Under the pieces are notes generated by a model. The model saw only the letters and a program-made list of their open reading frames with translations. It was not told the DNA's origin and searched no databases. A DNA stretch of 64,000 nucleotides from Rhodobiaceae bacterium (GTDB lineage: Bacteria; Pseudomonadota; Alphaproteobacteria; Rhizobiales; Tepidamorphaceae), in contig JACKJP010000005.1 of NCBI GenBank assembly GCA_020637895.1, positions 124,001-188,000 of the forward strand, in the 5' to 3' direction. A program made the position numbers and the translations under genes. This document shows positions 41,883 through 51,068 of this stretch, one piece after another. Positions within the stretch are counted from its first letter, which is position 1. The number at the start of each line of letters is the position of its first letter.

Positions 41883-44762
41883 TCAGCGCACCGCCGCCTT
41901 CGGCAGCGTTGTCACATCGGCCTGCTGGCGTCCGGCAACCCCGGCAACACGCAAATCTTGCAGGAGCGATGCTGCAAGTTCAGACGAAAAATTCTGGCGG
42001 CGGAGCAGTTCCTCTGGCGCGCCGGCAAACTGCGGGTCGATCTGCTGCAACTGTTCGGTCAACGCATTTGCCTCGTCGAAATTGGAAAGCTGCTGCGCAG
42101 AAATCACCCTGGCAATCATCGCAAGCGGCGCCCTGTCTTGTGACAGGAGCCTCGCGAATGTCCGGGCGCGGGGCATGTCTCCTTTGGCGTAGTAGCCGAG
42201 AAAGCGCTGCAAATCGTGCCAGCTCGGGCTCACAGTGTCGAAACGGGCGGCCTGGCGCATGCGCTCAATGCACTCGTCCGCGCGGCCCGTCACGCAATAG
42301 GTGCGAGCGGTGAGCGCGATGACATCAGGTTCAACGACCATTCCCGACAGCGCCGCCCGGCTATGATATTCCTGACGTTCCGGCTGTCCGGCAAGATGAT
42401 AAAGCCACGAAAGCAAAGCGTGCGCCCCTCGGCTTGCCGGTGCCAGTTCGACAGCACGCCGAGCCGATGAAATCGCCCTGTCCAGCGTCGGCTCAGCCTC
42501 GCCGCGCGGCTGCCGCATATACTGTTCGAGCAGCATCAGCGCGTAATGGGTTGAAATAAGCGATTCGCTGGATCCTGCCGCGATCTGGTCTTCCAGACAC
42601 TTCATTGCCGCTCTGTACGTCTCGCGACGATATGAGCGGATAAACTCCCAGCTCTGCGCGATGCAGGCCATTTGTGGAGACAGGTCCGGTTGCGAAAGGT
42701 AGTGGGCAATCATATTGCCGCGCTTGGAGAAAAGGCGCACGACCGCACGTGCGTACGGTTCTGCCAGCGCCTCGGAAACCGGTATTCGCGGGACGCGGTC
42801 GGTCGCCACGATCAGGCCGGAACGCAGATGCACCAGTTCAAGGCCCAGACTGTCGTCGAATGCGCTGTCCCGTATGCGCAGGAGATATTCCTCGGGCCAG
42901 GCATTCTCGCCAACGCGCCATGTGTCGGTATCTGAAACGGTGACGTAGTCGAAAGCCGCAACCATGGCGCGGAACTCGCCGGCAAGCGCTCCAGTCGCCG
43001 ACCCGCTGCCATCCTCCGCCCTGATATAGACGACAGGCTTGTCAGGCCGTGACGGGCGCACGATGCCGTCACCGGCTCTGGCGTCGTGGGCAGCAATCTG
43101 ATGGGCACGCCGAGCACCATCGACCATCGCAGCTTCGACCGGCGCTGCAAAATGCGCCGATTCGATCGCGGTGATCATTTCTTCCAGCGTACCGACGCCG
43201 ATTTCCCGAAGCGCTGCGATATGCGCCGACGTCTCCTCCGCCAATCCCAGTTGCGCGGCCGTCACTGCGCGCATGCATTCGACCTGACCACGGGTGCGTG
43301 TCTCAATTCGGAGCGAATAGGCATAGGCCTCCGCCTTTCGGCCCTGCGTCATCGCCAGCATGGTCGGGGCCCACCAATACCAGCCCGGAGGCTGTGTATT
43401 CTGGCGCAGCGCCTTGCTGCTCAGTGCTTCGGCGTCGGTCGGATTGCTGTCGTACATGGCGAGTTTGTTGGCGATGTCGGCAGCGAGGTCCGGGTCCTGC
43501 GGCGCGCGTTTCAGGGCATCGGATGCAATGGCTCGAAATCTCGTCAGATCGCGCTCCGGACGCATGATCGCCATGGTGTAGCGCGCCTTGAGGACGAGCG
43601 GATCTTCGGGATCGAGTTGCCTGGCCGTATCGATGGCAGCGGAAGCATCCCGCAATATATCGAAAGCCGCGTCGGGGGCACGAGCGAACGTACTGACATC
43701 GACGAGAGAGCGGGCAGCCCATCCGGGCGCGAAATCGGGATTGTCCTCCGTGAAACCGCGCAGGCACGGACGCAATTCGCCAAGCTCATCCTGTGACAGG
43801 CCGAGTGGCAGATCGTAGACACGCAGAAAGCATCGAAACCCCTCGTGCCCAACGGTCGCCGCCGCCCAATGTTTGCCGCCAATCGGAAGCGCACTGCCCA
43901 TGTCGCCATCGGCACGCGCGATCGCCGCGACAAGCCCCATCCAGACGGACGGAGCGATCACTCCGCTTTCGGAGTCCTCTATGCGGCGCGTCAGGCCGAC
44001 CTTGTCGCTATAAATCGCCTGTCCGGTATCGCCTTCCACGAGATTAATAAGTAGCTGAGGCTGCCCGGCGCTTGCAGAGATCGTTCCCGTGACGCGGTAA
44101 TCGGGGCTGCCATGCTCGGGGCGGGACGAAGAGATACGATATACAGACATCCACGACGTCGCCGCCAGTTCGCGCCGAAGGATCAGGGCAAGCGCCGGCC
44201 CAAGCGACGCTTCCGCTTTCGACTCGACGTCGAAATCGTTTACGGCAATCCGCAGCGGCGCGCGCACCGAATTCTCATCGCTCGAAGAGGTGGCATAGAT
44301 GCCGAAAAGCAGCGCAATGCAGACCGAAAGCGCGGCACCAACGGCAATACCCAACGACGCAATTGCACCCTTTCGAGGACCGGGGGACGCCAGACTCCCG
44401 AAAGTCGGTGCAAGGCCACTATCGCGTGAGCGGCCGAATATCGGACGATAGGTACCAACCGGGATCTCGATGACGACAACGTCGGATGTTGCCTCAAGCT
44501 GATAGAAATCGCTGAGCGCCTTACGGAGACGCCCCATTTCAACGCGAACCGAACTGTCAGACTGGGGATCGAAGCCGGCAGACTTGCCGCAAACATCCGT
44601 GCCGATCGAGTAGGCTTTCAGGCGATCGCCGCGACCTTCAAGTTCTTCGATCACGACGTATCGCAGCAGAGCGGGCAACCGCGATCCGTTGCCGATCGCG
44701 GCAGAGGCAAGAATCCGTTCGACGGCGGACATGATGGCTGCCCTGTCGGGGACGCCGTTCAT
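41883..44762 (-). CDS. Large winged-helix/TPR transmembrane regulator-like protein
   Basis: A 959-residue protein. Residues about 15-115 form a DNA-binding-like domain with LPALLRYVVIEELEGRGDRL, LKAYSIGTDVCGKSAGFDPQ, DSSVRVEMGRLRKALSDFY and an I-P-x-G-x-Y-x-P end, a layout common in Rhizobiales fusion regulators (also in front of adenylate cyclase-like proteins). One membrane helix follows near residues 133-155. The rest is a periplasmic helical repeat region with TPR-like motifs (AIDTARQLDPEDPLVLKARY; SARRAVELAPASRGAHALLS). This topology resembles CadC/ToxR-type one-component sensors. ATG 44762 is chosen; the upstream TTG frame start is weaker. Confidence 0.75.
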   Translation of the reverse strand: MNGVPDRAAIMSAVERILASAAIGNGSRLPALLRYVVIEELEGRGDRLKAYSIGTDVCGKSAGFDPQSDSSVRVEMGRLRKALSDFYQLEATSDVVVIEIPVGTYRPIFGRSRDSGLAPTFGSLASPGPRKGAIASLGIAVGAALSVCIALLFGIYATSSSDENSVRAPLRIAVNDFDVESKAEASLGPALALILRRELAATSWMSVYRISSSRPEHGSPDYRVTGTISASAGQPQLLINLVEGDTGQAIYSDKVGLTRRIEDSESGVIAPSVWMGLVAAIARADGDMGSALPIGGKHWAAATVGHEGFRCFLRVYDLPLGLSQDELGELRPCLRGFTEDNPDFAPGWAARSLVDVSTFARAPDAAFDILRDASAAIDTARQLDPEDPLVLKARYTMAIMRPERDLTRFRAIASDALKRAPQDPDLAADIANKLAMYDSNPTDAEALSSKALRQNTQPPGWYWWAPTMLAMTQGRKAEAYAYSLRIETRTRGQVECMRAVTAAQLGLAEETSAHIAALREIGVGTLEEMITAIESAHFAAPVEAAMVDGARRAHQIAAHDARAGDGIVRPSRPDKPVVYIRAEDGSGSATGALAGEFRAMVAAFDYVTVSDTDTWRVGENAWPEEYLLRIRDSAFDDSLGLELVHLRSGLIVATDRVPRIPVSEALAEPYARAVVRLFSKRGNMIAHYLSQPDLSPQMACIAQSWEFIRSYRRETYRAAMKCLEDQIAAGSSESLISTHYALMLLEQYMRQPRGEAEPTLDRAISSARRAVELAPASRGAHALLSWLYHLAGQPERQEYHSRAALSGMVVEPDVIALTARTYCVTGRADECIERMRQAARFDTVSPSWHDLQRFLGYYAKGDMPRARTFARLLSQDRAPLAMIARVISAQQLSNFDEANALTEQLQQIDPQFAGAPEELLRRQNFSSELAASLLQDLRVAGVAGRQQADVTTLPKAAVR

Positions 44763-44910
44763 GAGTTCATTCTCACCGCGCACCTGAAAAACCTTCAACC
44801 CGTTCTAGTCGGGGTCACAGGGCCCAAGTGTGGAGCGAAACCGAGGTCCACGTCCAGACCGGATGCCCCGCCCCGACGGCGGCTATCGGACGCATATACT
44901 CGTCGATTGG

Positions 44911-44926
44911 CTCGTAAGCCTACGAG
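44911..44926. promoter_or_regulatory. Perfect dyad CTCGTA-N4-TACGAG
   Basis: Six-base arms around AGCC, about 150 bp upstream of the wHTH/TPR regulator gene. A dimeric DNA-binding protein site is possible; no other copy was noticed in the window. Confidence 0.3.
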
Positions 44927-45141
44927 GCAAAAAGCGCCTTCCGAATTGCAAATCTCTGATATCGCACTAAAATTTTTTCAGCGATCGCGTCGCACGCCTG
45001 ACGCGCGACATACATATGTCGATATTCACGCAATAAAATATTTCTGAACCGAGCAGCTTTTTTTAGCCGGCATACTTAACCGGCGACGCAGAACATGGCT
45101 CGCGCGCGTCGACACGTTGAACGTTACCGCGAATCCCGTGC

Positions 45142-45161
45142 CGAACGCACTGATACGTTCG
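45142..45161 (-). terminator. Hairpin just after the gcvP stop
   Basis: CGAACG and CGTTCG pair across an eight-base loop directly 3' of the gcvP stop codon. There is no U-tract, so it would be a weak terminator or RNA-stability element only. Confidence 0.3.
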
Positions 45162-45162
45162 T

Positions 45163-48003
45163 CTACTCCGCCGCTTCGCGATACTCCGACATCGGCGGGC
45201 ACGAGCAGACGAGATTTCTGTCGCCATAGACATTGTCGATCCGACGGACGGGGCTGAAATACTTGTCCGGTTCGATCCTGCCTGTCGGATAGCAGCCTTC
45301 TGCCCGGCTGTAAGGCCGGTTCCAGTCATCGGCGACCACATCTGCAATCGTGTGTGGCGCGTTCCGCAGCGGACTTTCAGCAATCGCGTGCCGGCCAGCG
45401 GCAACCGCGCCGATTTCGCCCCGGATGGCAATCATTGCATCAATGAACCTGTCGATTTCGCGTCTGGATTCCGATTCGGTCGGTTCGATCATCAGCGTCC
45501 CGGGAACGGGAAAACTCATCGTCGGCGCGTGAAATCCATAGTCGATCAACCGCTTGGCGATGTCGTCGACAGTCACGCCTGTCTCGTCCTTCAGGCCACG
45601 CGGATCGACGATGCATTCATGCGCGACGCGTCCCTTCTCGTTGCGATAGAGCACCGGGAAATAGGGATCGAGCCGCGTGGCAATGTAGTTGGCATTGAGG
45701 ATCGCGGTTTCCGTTGCGCGGCGCAGGCCAACGCCGCCCATCATCAGGATGTAGGCGTAGGAGATCGGCAGGATCGACGCCGAGCCATACGGCGCCGCCG
45801 ATACAGCGCCGACCGGGCTCTTGCCCCCATCCAGATGAACGTGACCGGGCAGGAACGGCGCAAGATGTTCACGCACGCCGATCGGCCCCATGCCGGGGCC
45901 GCCGCCGCCATGCGGAATGCAGAATGTCTTGTGCAGATTGAGATGGGAGACATCAGCGCCGTAGCGGCCGGGTCTGGACAGTCCGACCTGCGCATTGAGG
46001 TTGGCGCCATCGAGATAGACCTGCCCACCAGCATCGTGAACAATCGCGCAAATCTCGTCGATCGCTTCCTCAAACACGCCATGGGTGGACGGATAGGTAA
46101 TCATGATCGCGGCGAGTTCGTCAGCGTGAAGCGTTGCGAGCCGCCGAAGGTCTTCGACGTCGACATTGCCTTTTTCGTCACAGGCAACGACGACGACGTC
46201 CATTCCGACCATTTGCGCCGAAGCGGGGTTTGTCCCATGCGCCGATGAGGGGATGAGGCAGACGCTGCGGCGTCCGTCACCGCGGCTTGCATGATAGGCC
46301 CGGATTGCCAGCAGACCCGCATATTCACCCTGCGCGCCGGAATTGGGCTGCAGCGATACGGCATCATAGCCGGTGATGTCTGCCAGCCATTTGGCAAGCG
46401 TATCCGTGAGGGCCTTGTATCCCTCGGCCTGGCCGGCGGGCGCGAAGGGATGGAGATGGGCAAATTCCGGCCACGTAACCGGCATCATTTCAGCCGTGGC
46501 ATTGAGTTTCATCGTGCACGAACCGAGCGGAATCATCGCACGGTCGAGCGCGAGATCGCGATCGGAAAGGCGGCGGATATAACGCAGCATCTCCGTCTCT
46601 GTGCGATACAGATGGAAGACGGGGTGGGTCAGAAAAACGCCGCCGCGACGCAGGCTGTCGGGGATGCCTGCGTCGGCAGTGCCCGTGTCCGGCGCGCCAA
46701 ATACAGCCAGCACCCTTTCAACGATCCCGGGCGTGGTCGCCTCGTCAAGCGCAACGCCGACACGCCCGTCGCCGAAATCGCGCAGGTTGATCCCGTCATT
46801 GCGGGCAGCTTCGAGGATCGTTTGCGCCTTTTCGCCCGCATCGACGGTCAAGGTATCGAAGAAGTGCCTGTTTTGAATCGCATAGCCGGCCTTTTTCAGG
46901 CCCGATGCCAAGCGGCCGGTGAGATCATTGATCTGCCGGGCGATTGCCTTGAGACCTTCCGGACCGTGATAGACACAGTACATTGAGGCGATGACCGCAA
47001 GGAGCACCTGCGCGGTACAGATATTCGACGTCGCCTTCTCGCGGCGGATGTGCTGCTCACGCGTCTGCAGCGCGAGCCGATAGGCAGGGTCGCCATTGGC
47101 GTCGACGGAAACGCCAACAAGGCGACCTGGCAACACCCGCTTGTGGGCATCGCGCACGGCCATATAGGCAGCGTGCGGGCCGCCATAACCCATTGGCACA
47201 CCGAAGCGTTGGGTCGACCCAATCACGATGTCCGCACCCAGTTCGCCGGGTGGCGTCAGCAGGCACAATGCCAGCGGGTCTGCCGCGACGCAGGGCACGC
47301 CACCGCCGGCCTTGACGGCCCGCATGATGGGTCCAAGTTCCGGGACGTCTCCATTCGTACCCGGGTACTGGATCAGCGCGCCGAATATCTCGTCCGGCAC
47401 GAGGTCCCGCGCCGGATCGCCGACAACCACTGTCCAGCCAAGAGGTTCGGCTCTGGTACGCAGGACCGCAAGCGTCTGCGGATGGCAGTTTGAATCGGCG
47501 AAGAATTTGGTCGCGCCGGTCTTGCAGACGCGTTGGGCCATCGCCATCGCTTCCGCTGCAGCCGTCGCCTCGTCCAGAAGCGACGCATTGGCGATGTCCA
47601 GACCGGCGAGATCGGCCATGGCCGTCTGGAAGTTGATGAGGGCTTCAAGCCTGCCTTGGCTGATTTCAGGCTGATAAGGCGTATAGGCCGTATACCAGGC
47701 CGGATTTTCAAGAATGTTGCGCTGGATGACCGGTGGCAGAAGCGTGTTGTTGTATCCCTGCCCGATCAATGAAACGAACAGCGTATTCCGATCGGCAACC
47801 GAGCGAAGATGGGCGAGCGCTTCGTTTTCCGAGAATGCAGCCGGCAGATCAAGGACGGCCCGCTGGCGGATCGCGTTGGGTATCGTCTGGTCGATCAGTT
47901 CGTCCATCGACGACGCACCGACGGCACGCAACATCTCGGCAATATCCGCTTCGGACGGGCCGATGTGGCGGTCGGCAAATACAGGCATCTCGGCTCGGGC
48001 CAT
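45163..48003 (-). CDS. gcvP: Glycine dehydrogenase (decarboxylating), P protein
   Basis: GcvP decarboxylates glycine and passes the aminomethyl group to the lipoyl H protein of the glycine cleavage system. The single-chain form is 946 residues with two homologous halves. The N-terminus reads FADRHIGPSEADIAEMLRAVG; the PLP lysine is in LNLHKTFCIPHGGGGPGMGP; other motifs are IPLGSCTMKLNATAEM and QPNSGAQGEYAGLLAIR. ATG 48003 is set by AAAGG seven bases upstream and the MARAEMPVFADRHIG start. It follows a tandem glycine riboswitch. gcvT and gcvH are not in this window. Confidence 0.96.
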   Translation of the reverse strand: MARAEMPVFADRHIGPSEADIAEMLRAVGASSMDELIDQTIPNAIRQRAVLDLPAAFSENEALAHLRSVADRNTLFVSLIGQGYNNTLLPPVIQRNILENPAWYTAYTPYQPEISQGRLEALINFQTAMADLAGLDIANASLLDEATAAAEAMAMAQRVCKTGATKFFADSNCHPQTLAVLRTRAEPLGWTVVVGDPARDLVPDEIFGALIQYPGTNGDVPELGPIMRAVKAGGGVPCVAADPLALCLLTPPGELGADIVIGSTQRFGVPMGYGGPHAAYMAVRDAHKRVLPGRLVGVSVDANGDPAYRLALQTREQHIRREKATSNICTAQVLLAVIASMYCVYHGPEGLKAIARQINDLTGRLASGLKKAGYAIQNRHFFDTLTVDAGEKAQTILEAARNDGINLRDFGDGRVGVALDEATTPGIVERVLAVFGAPDTGTADAGIPDSLRRGGVFLTHPVFHLYRTETEMLRYIRRLSDRDLALDRAMIPLGSCTMKLNATAEMMPVTWPEFAHLHPFAPAGQAEGYKALTDTLAKWLADITGYDAVSLQPNSGAQGEYAGLLAIRAYHASRGDGRRSVCLIPSSAHGTNPASAQMVGMDVVVVACDEKGNVDVEDLRRLATLHADELAAIMITYPSTHGVFEEAIDEICAIVHDAGGQVYLDGANLNAQVGLSRPGRYGADVSHLNLHKTFCIPHGGGGPGMGPIGVREHLAPFLPGHVHLDGGKSPVGAVSAAPYGSASILPISYAYILMMGGVGLRRATETAILNANYIATRLDPYFPVLYRNEKGRVAHECIVDPRGLKDETGVTVDDIAKRLIDYGFHAPTMSFPVPGTLMIEPTESESRREIDRFIDAMIAIRGEIGAVAAGRHAIAESPLRNAPHTIADVVADDWNRPYSRAEGCYPTGRIEPDKYFSPVRRIDNVYGDRNLVCSCPPMSEYREAAE

Positions 48004-48118
48004 GGGGCGCCTTTCGTTTCTGGCTCGCAGTGGACAGGAACGACTGGCAGGCCGGAAAAGGAGCGGCCGGGCGTTCATTCCCGCGGGTCCGGCAAGCCGG
48101 TCCCGTAACGAAAACAAG

Positions 48119-48277
48119 CGCCCCATCTGTCTCTTTGCCTGAGAGAGTTACCCCTTCGGCGGGCGCACGAAGCGCCACTTTCCAGAGATGTATTTCGCGC
48201 AGCGGTCCTTTTGCCTGAGAGATTCCGGGGCGGTTGCTCCTTCGGCGCCGGCGAATCTGCCGGTCTCTCCCGCGCGC
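48119..48277 (-). promoter_or_regulatory. Tandem glycine riboswitch
   Basis: On the minus strand two glycine aptamers lie in series before gcvP. Each has the conserved core: GGAATCTCTCAGGCAAAAGGACCGC at about 48228-48203 in the first (split here as GGAATCTCTCAGGC then AAAAGGACCGC) and ACTCTCTCAGGCAAAGAGAC at 48150-48130 in the second. Each core is preceded by a GGAGAGAC/CTCTGGA stem and a CCGAAGG internal loop. In known cases glycine binding turns on gcv expression. A GC-rich hairpin (near 48085-48105) between the aptamers and the ATG may be the expression platform. Confidence 0.93.
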
Positions 48278-48284
48278 GAGGATT

Positions 48285-48313
48285 CATTTGGCGCGCCGCA
48301 ACACGGGAGTCAA
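48285..48313 (-). promoter_or_regulatory. Candidate promoter before the glycine riboswitch
   Basis: TTGACT (48313-48308), 17 bases, then CAAATG (48290-48285) on the minus strand. The -35 is good and the -10 poor. Transcription would begin just before the first aptamer, the right place for a riboswitch leader. Confidence 0.35.
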
Positions 48314-48351
48314 CCGGTGCGGCGCGCCAGGCTGTGAATCAAGCCTTTGGG

Positions 48352-49611
48352 TCAGGCCGCCTTGCGGGCGGCGCGACGCCGTCGGTTGGGCCGTCGCTGC
48401 TTGTTTGTCGTGTGTGAATCGGGACGCTTGCCGGACGGCCTTCCCGGGCGCGCCGGTCGCGAAGCAGGTGCCGCCTCCGCATCTTCCGCCCTGCCGCCTG
48501 CGACAGGGACGCGCGCGCCGATCAGTCGTTCGATATCGCGCAGGCACTTGCGCTCTTCCGGTGAGCAGAATGCGATCGCCTCGCCGCCCGCGCCGGCGCG
48601 CGCCGTACGCCCGATGCGATGCACATAGCTTTCCGCCACATGCGGCAGGTCGTAGACGAAGACATGGCTGACGCCCGGAATATCGATGCCCCGCGCGGCG
48701 ACGTCGGTGGCGACCAGAACGCGCGCCTCACCATCTCGAAACGCCTTGATCGCGGTATCGCGTTGGCCCTGGCTCTTGTTGCCGTGGATCGAACGGGCAT
48801 CGAAACCGGCGGCAACCAGCGTCTTCATCAGCTTCTCGGCGCCATGCTTTGTGCGCGCGAAAACCATCGAGAGCGAGTCCGGGTGCTCGGCGAGAAGCCG
48901 CTTCAGCAGCGCCGCCTTGTCGCCCTGGGAGACAAAATGGACGGACTGACGGACATTATCCGCGGTCTGACCTTCCGCGCTAACCTGAACACGGACGGGA
49001 TCCTTCTGATAGGCGCGCGAAAGATCCTCGATCGCCTTGGGCATCGTGGCCGAGAACAGCAGTGTCTGACGCGCGGGGCCGACGAATCGAGCGATCTTTC
49101 GCAGGTCGTGGATGAACCCGATGTCGAGCATCTGGTCAGCCTCGTCGAGGACGAGGAAGGTCACCGTGTCGATGCGCAGCGCCTTTATCTCGATGAGATT
49201 GAGAAGGCGACCCGGCGTCGCGACAAGGATGTCCACGCCTCTGTGCAGGTTACGACGCTGATTGTTGATTGACGTGCCGCCGACGACGGTCGCGATGCGC
49301 AGGTCTGTGTGGCGCGAGAACTGGCGGAGATTGTCGACAATCTGGTTCACCAGTTCGCGGGTCGGCGCGAGAATGAGCGAACGCGCACATTTGGGCTCAG
49401 GGCGCTGGCGATCGGCGCAAAGCTGCTCAATGAGCGGCAGGCCGAAAGCGGCCGTCTTGCCCGTGCCGGTCTGCGCAAGCCCGAGGACGTCCTCGCCTGC
49501 AAGCACATGAGGAATGGCCTGCACCTGAATGGGAGTGGGCGTTGTGTAGCCGAGGGATTCGACGGATTTGAGCAGTCTGTTTGAGAGGCCGAAGGCCTGA
49601 AAGTCGTTCAA
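48352..49611 (-). CDS. DEAD-box RNA helicase (RhlE type)
   Basis: An ATP-dependent RNA helicase of 419 residues. The Q motif FGLSNRLLKSVESLGYTTPT, motif I AQTGTGKTAAF, Ia PTRELVNQIV, II LDEADQMLD, III SATMP, V ATDVAARGIDIPG and VI HRIGRTARAG are complete. A low-complexity basic tail (after residue 375, ending RRPNRRRRAARKAA) probably binds RNA. The TTG at 49611 (LNDFQAFGLSN) is used because AAAAGG lies nine bases upstream, while the ATG 48 bases earlier has no site and adds non-homologous residues. Likely roles are ribosome assembly or cold adaptation. Confidence 0.92.
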   Translation of the reverse strand: MNDFQAFGLSNRLLKSVESLGYTTPTPIQVQAIPHVLAGEDVLGLAQTGTGKTAAFGLPLIEQLCADRQRPEPKCARSLILAPTRELVNQIVDNLRQFSRHTDLRIATVVGGTSINNQRRNLHRGVDILVATPGRLLNLIEIKALRIDTVTFLVLDEADQMLDIGFIHDLRKIARFVGPARQTLLFSATMPKAIEDLSRAYQKDPVRVQVSAEGQTADNVRQSVHFVSQGDKAALLKRLLAEHPDSLSMVFARTKHGAEKLMKTLVAAGFDARSIHGNKSQGQRDTAIKAFRDGEARVLVATDVAARGIDIPGVSHVFVYDLPHVAESYVHRIGRTARAGAGGEAIAFCSPEERKCLRDIERLIGARVPVAGGRAEDAEAAPASRPARPGRPSGKRPDSHTTNKQRRPNRRRRAARKAA

Positions 49612-49935
49612 GATAAATAACCTTTTCTGCCGGTACGCGCATGAGGCGGCGCCAGGCATATGGAAAACGCGAAAAGACCCACCCGCGTGCAGAGGCAGCG
49701 GATCGTCTCGAAGCGGTCGCGCCTTTTGAACTGACCCATACGGACCGTATGCCCGTCAGGCCGCCAAAGGCGTCAAGACCCCGCGTGATGTGGGAATTGA
49801 ACTCGTTCTGGTCGCGCAGGAAGGCTTTCAACATCGGATAGTGTTGCAGCCGGCAATGCGAGGTCGGGATCCTTTGCCGGAAGAAGCTTCCATAGGCGGC
49901 TGCTCACGCGGCAGCGGGAACTGATCGACGGGAGC

Positions 49936-49964
49936 TATATCGGCGCGTTCGGCAGGAAAGTCAA
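49936..49964 (-). promoter_or_regulatory. Candidate promoter of the DEAD-box helicase gene
   Basis: On the minus strand TTGACT (49964-49959), 17 bases, GATATA (49941-49936). It would leave an untranslated leader of about 320 bases before the TTG start; long leaders are common on cold-induced helicase mRNAs. Confidence 0.35.
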
Positions 49965-49982
49965 ATGTCTTTTGCGCTGCAC

Positions 49983-50017
49983 AAAAAATATCGGCGGCGG
50001 AGTTAATCTCCGCCGCC
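49983..50017 (-). terminator. Intrinsic terminator of the TRAP operon
   Basis: GGCGGCGGAG and CTCCGCCGCC form a perfect ten-base stem with a five-base loop 25 bases after the TAXI protein stop. On the minus strand the stem is followed by GATATTTTTT, so this is a strong rho-independent terminator. Confidence 0.9.
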
Positions 50018-50042
50018 GCCAGCGTGAATTCCAATGGACCTA

Positions 50043-51068
50043 CTACTTGGCCTCGGGCGGGATCATGTCGTCGGGGATGTTGAACCCTGCTTCCTTGTAG
50101 TAGCGGTAGGCACCCAGATGCAGCGGGATGTTGGACTGGGCAAAGGCGTTGTCCTTGGTGATCGTCTTCATCCATGGTGCCGTTGCGTGGATCTCGTCAA
50201 TATGATCCCAGAGTGCTTTCGTCATATTGTAGACGAGGTCGGCATCGACGCCGACATGGGTGCCGAGACCAACGAAAGTGGCAATCGTGGCGACAGGTTC
50301 CTCATTGACCTGATTTTCATAGGTCTTGGGCGCGATCATCTCTATCGAACGACCGGGGAACTTGGCCATCTTCTGGATCGCCTCATTCTCCAGTTTGTCC
50401 TTGGGAATGCCGAGAAGACGAATCTTCGACACAAGCGAGAATTGCTGGATCATCGGGCTCGGCAGTTCGGAAAAGGCGATGAACACATCCATCTGCCTGT
50501 CGGTGAAGGCCGTTTCCGCCGACTGCCAGTCGAAGCGCGGCGTTTCGTAATCTTCGCCGGCCTTCAGGCCGGTCACCGCCTCGATCATGTCCGTGGTCAG
50601 CTTGGTCGATGCACTGCCGGGAGGGCCGACATAGACGATCTTGCCCTTGAAATCCTGCATCGACACGATGCCCGAGTCCGCATAGGTGACGAACTGGTTT
50701 GGCCCGACCGGGAAGGTCACGATGTTGCGCAGCTTCTTGTTGAGTTCAGGCGCATCGTCCACCTTGGCGTACATCGCCAGTTTCTTCTGCATGAAGTAAT
50801 TGATGGCCGGGGCCGAGGTAAAAAGATCGACCTTGCCCATCGCGGCATCGACTGCGGATTTCGTTGCCGGCTTGCCGGAAGAAGTCTGGATTTCGATCGG
50901 CAGGTTCTTCTGAATGATCTGCGAGAATGCGATGCCAAACTGACCGGACGTGCTGCCGGCGGAAAGCACGTCCATCGTCAGGAAGGTCTTGTTCTGGGCT
51001 GAAGCCGGCATCACGCCGGCGGCGAGCAGCAAGGTCGCCCCCGCCAAGCCTGCAAATATTCGTTTCAT
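50043..51068 (-). CDS. TAXI family TRAP transporter solute-binding protein
   Basis: A 341-residue periplasmic binding protein of the TRAP-associated extracytoplasmic immunogenic (TAXI) family. The signal peptide is MKRIFAGLAGATLLLAAGVM then PASA. Mature motifs include LSAGSTSGQFGIAFSQIIQK, VDLFTSAPAINYFM, KGKIVYVGPPGSASTKLTTDMIEAVTG and VGVDADLVYNMTKALWDH. Known TAXI ligands are amino acids and organic acids such as glutamate or 2-oxoglutarate; here the ligand is unknown. ATG 51068 overlaps the permease stop by one base, so the pair is coupled. Context suggests it feeds the divergent sulfatase/P450 pathway. Confidence 0.92.
   Translation of the reverse strand: MKRIFAGLAGATLLLAAGVMPASAQNKTFLTMDVLSAGSTSGQFGIAFSQIIQKNLPIEIQTSSGKPATKSAVDAAMGKVDLFTSAPAINYFMQKKLAMYAKVDDAPELNKKLRNIVTFPVGPNQFVTYADSGIVSMQDFKGKIVYVGPPGSASTKLTTDMIEAVTGLKAGEDYETPRFDWQSAETAFTDRQMDVFIAFSELPSPMIQQFSLVSKIRLLGIPKDKLENEAIQKMAKFPGRSIEMIAPKTYENQVNEEPVATIATFVGLGTHVGVDADLVYNMTKALWDHIDEIHATAPWMKTITKDNAFAQSNIPLHLGAYRYYKEAGFNIPDDMIPPEAK

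Larger units (their letters stand above)
44763..45162. other. Intergenic region between gcvP and the wHTH/TPR gene
   Basis: No gene was seen. AT-rich stretches at about 44960-45060 make a promoter for the wHTH/TPR gene likely here. It holds the dyads CTCGTA-N4-TACGAG (44911-44926) and CGACAT-N4-ATGTCG (about 45007-45022), and a small hairpin just after the gcvP stop. Confidence 0.45.
49612..50042. other. Intergenic region with helicase leader and TRAP terminator
   Basis: About 430 bases without a convincing gene; an open frame on the minus strand here merely overlaps the helicase start. It contains the putative helicase promoter at 49936-49964 and the terminator of the TRAP operon at 49983-50017. 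Confidence 0.5.

Noticed and set aside
45050..45100. Run of seven T next to a GCCGG/CCGGC hairpin considered as the gcvP terminator
   Set aside because: The T-run precedes the hairpin on the plus strand, so in the direction of gcvP transcription it is an A-run after the stem and cannot act as an intrinsic terminator.
45352..46248. 298-codon plus-strand frame opposite gcvP
   Set aside because: Shadow of gcvP; no start signal and no family.
49427..49834. 135-codon minus-strand frame across the helicase start
   Set aside because: It overlaps the conserved Q motif coding region in the wrong phase and has Arg-rich composition.
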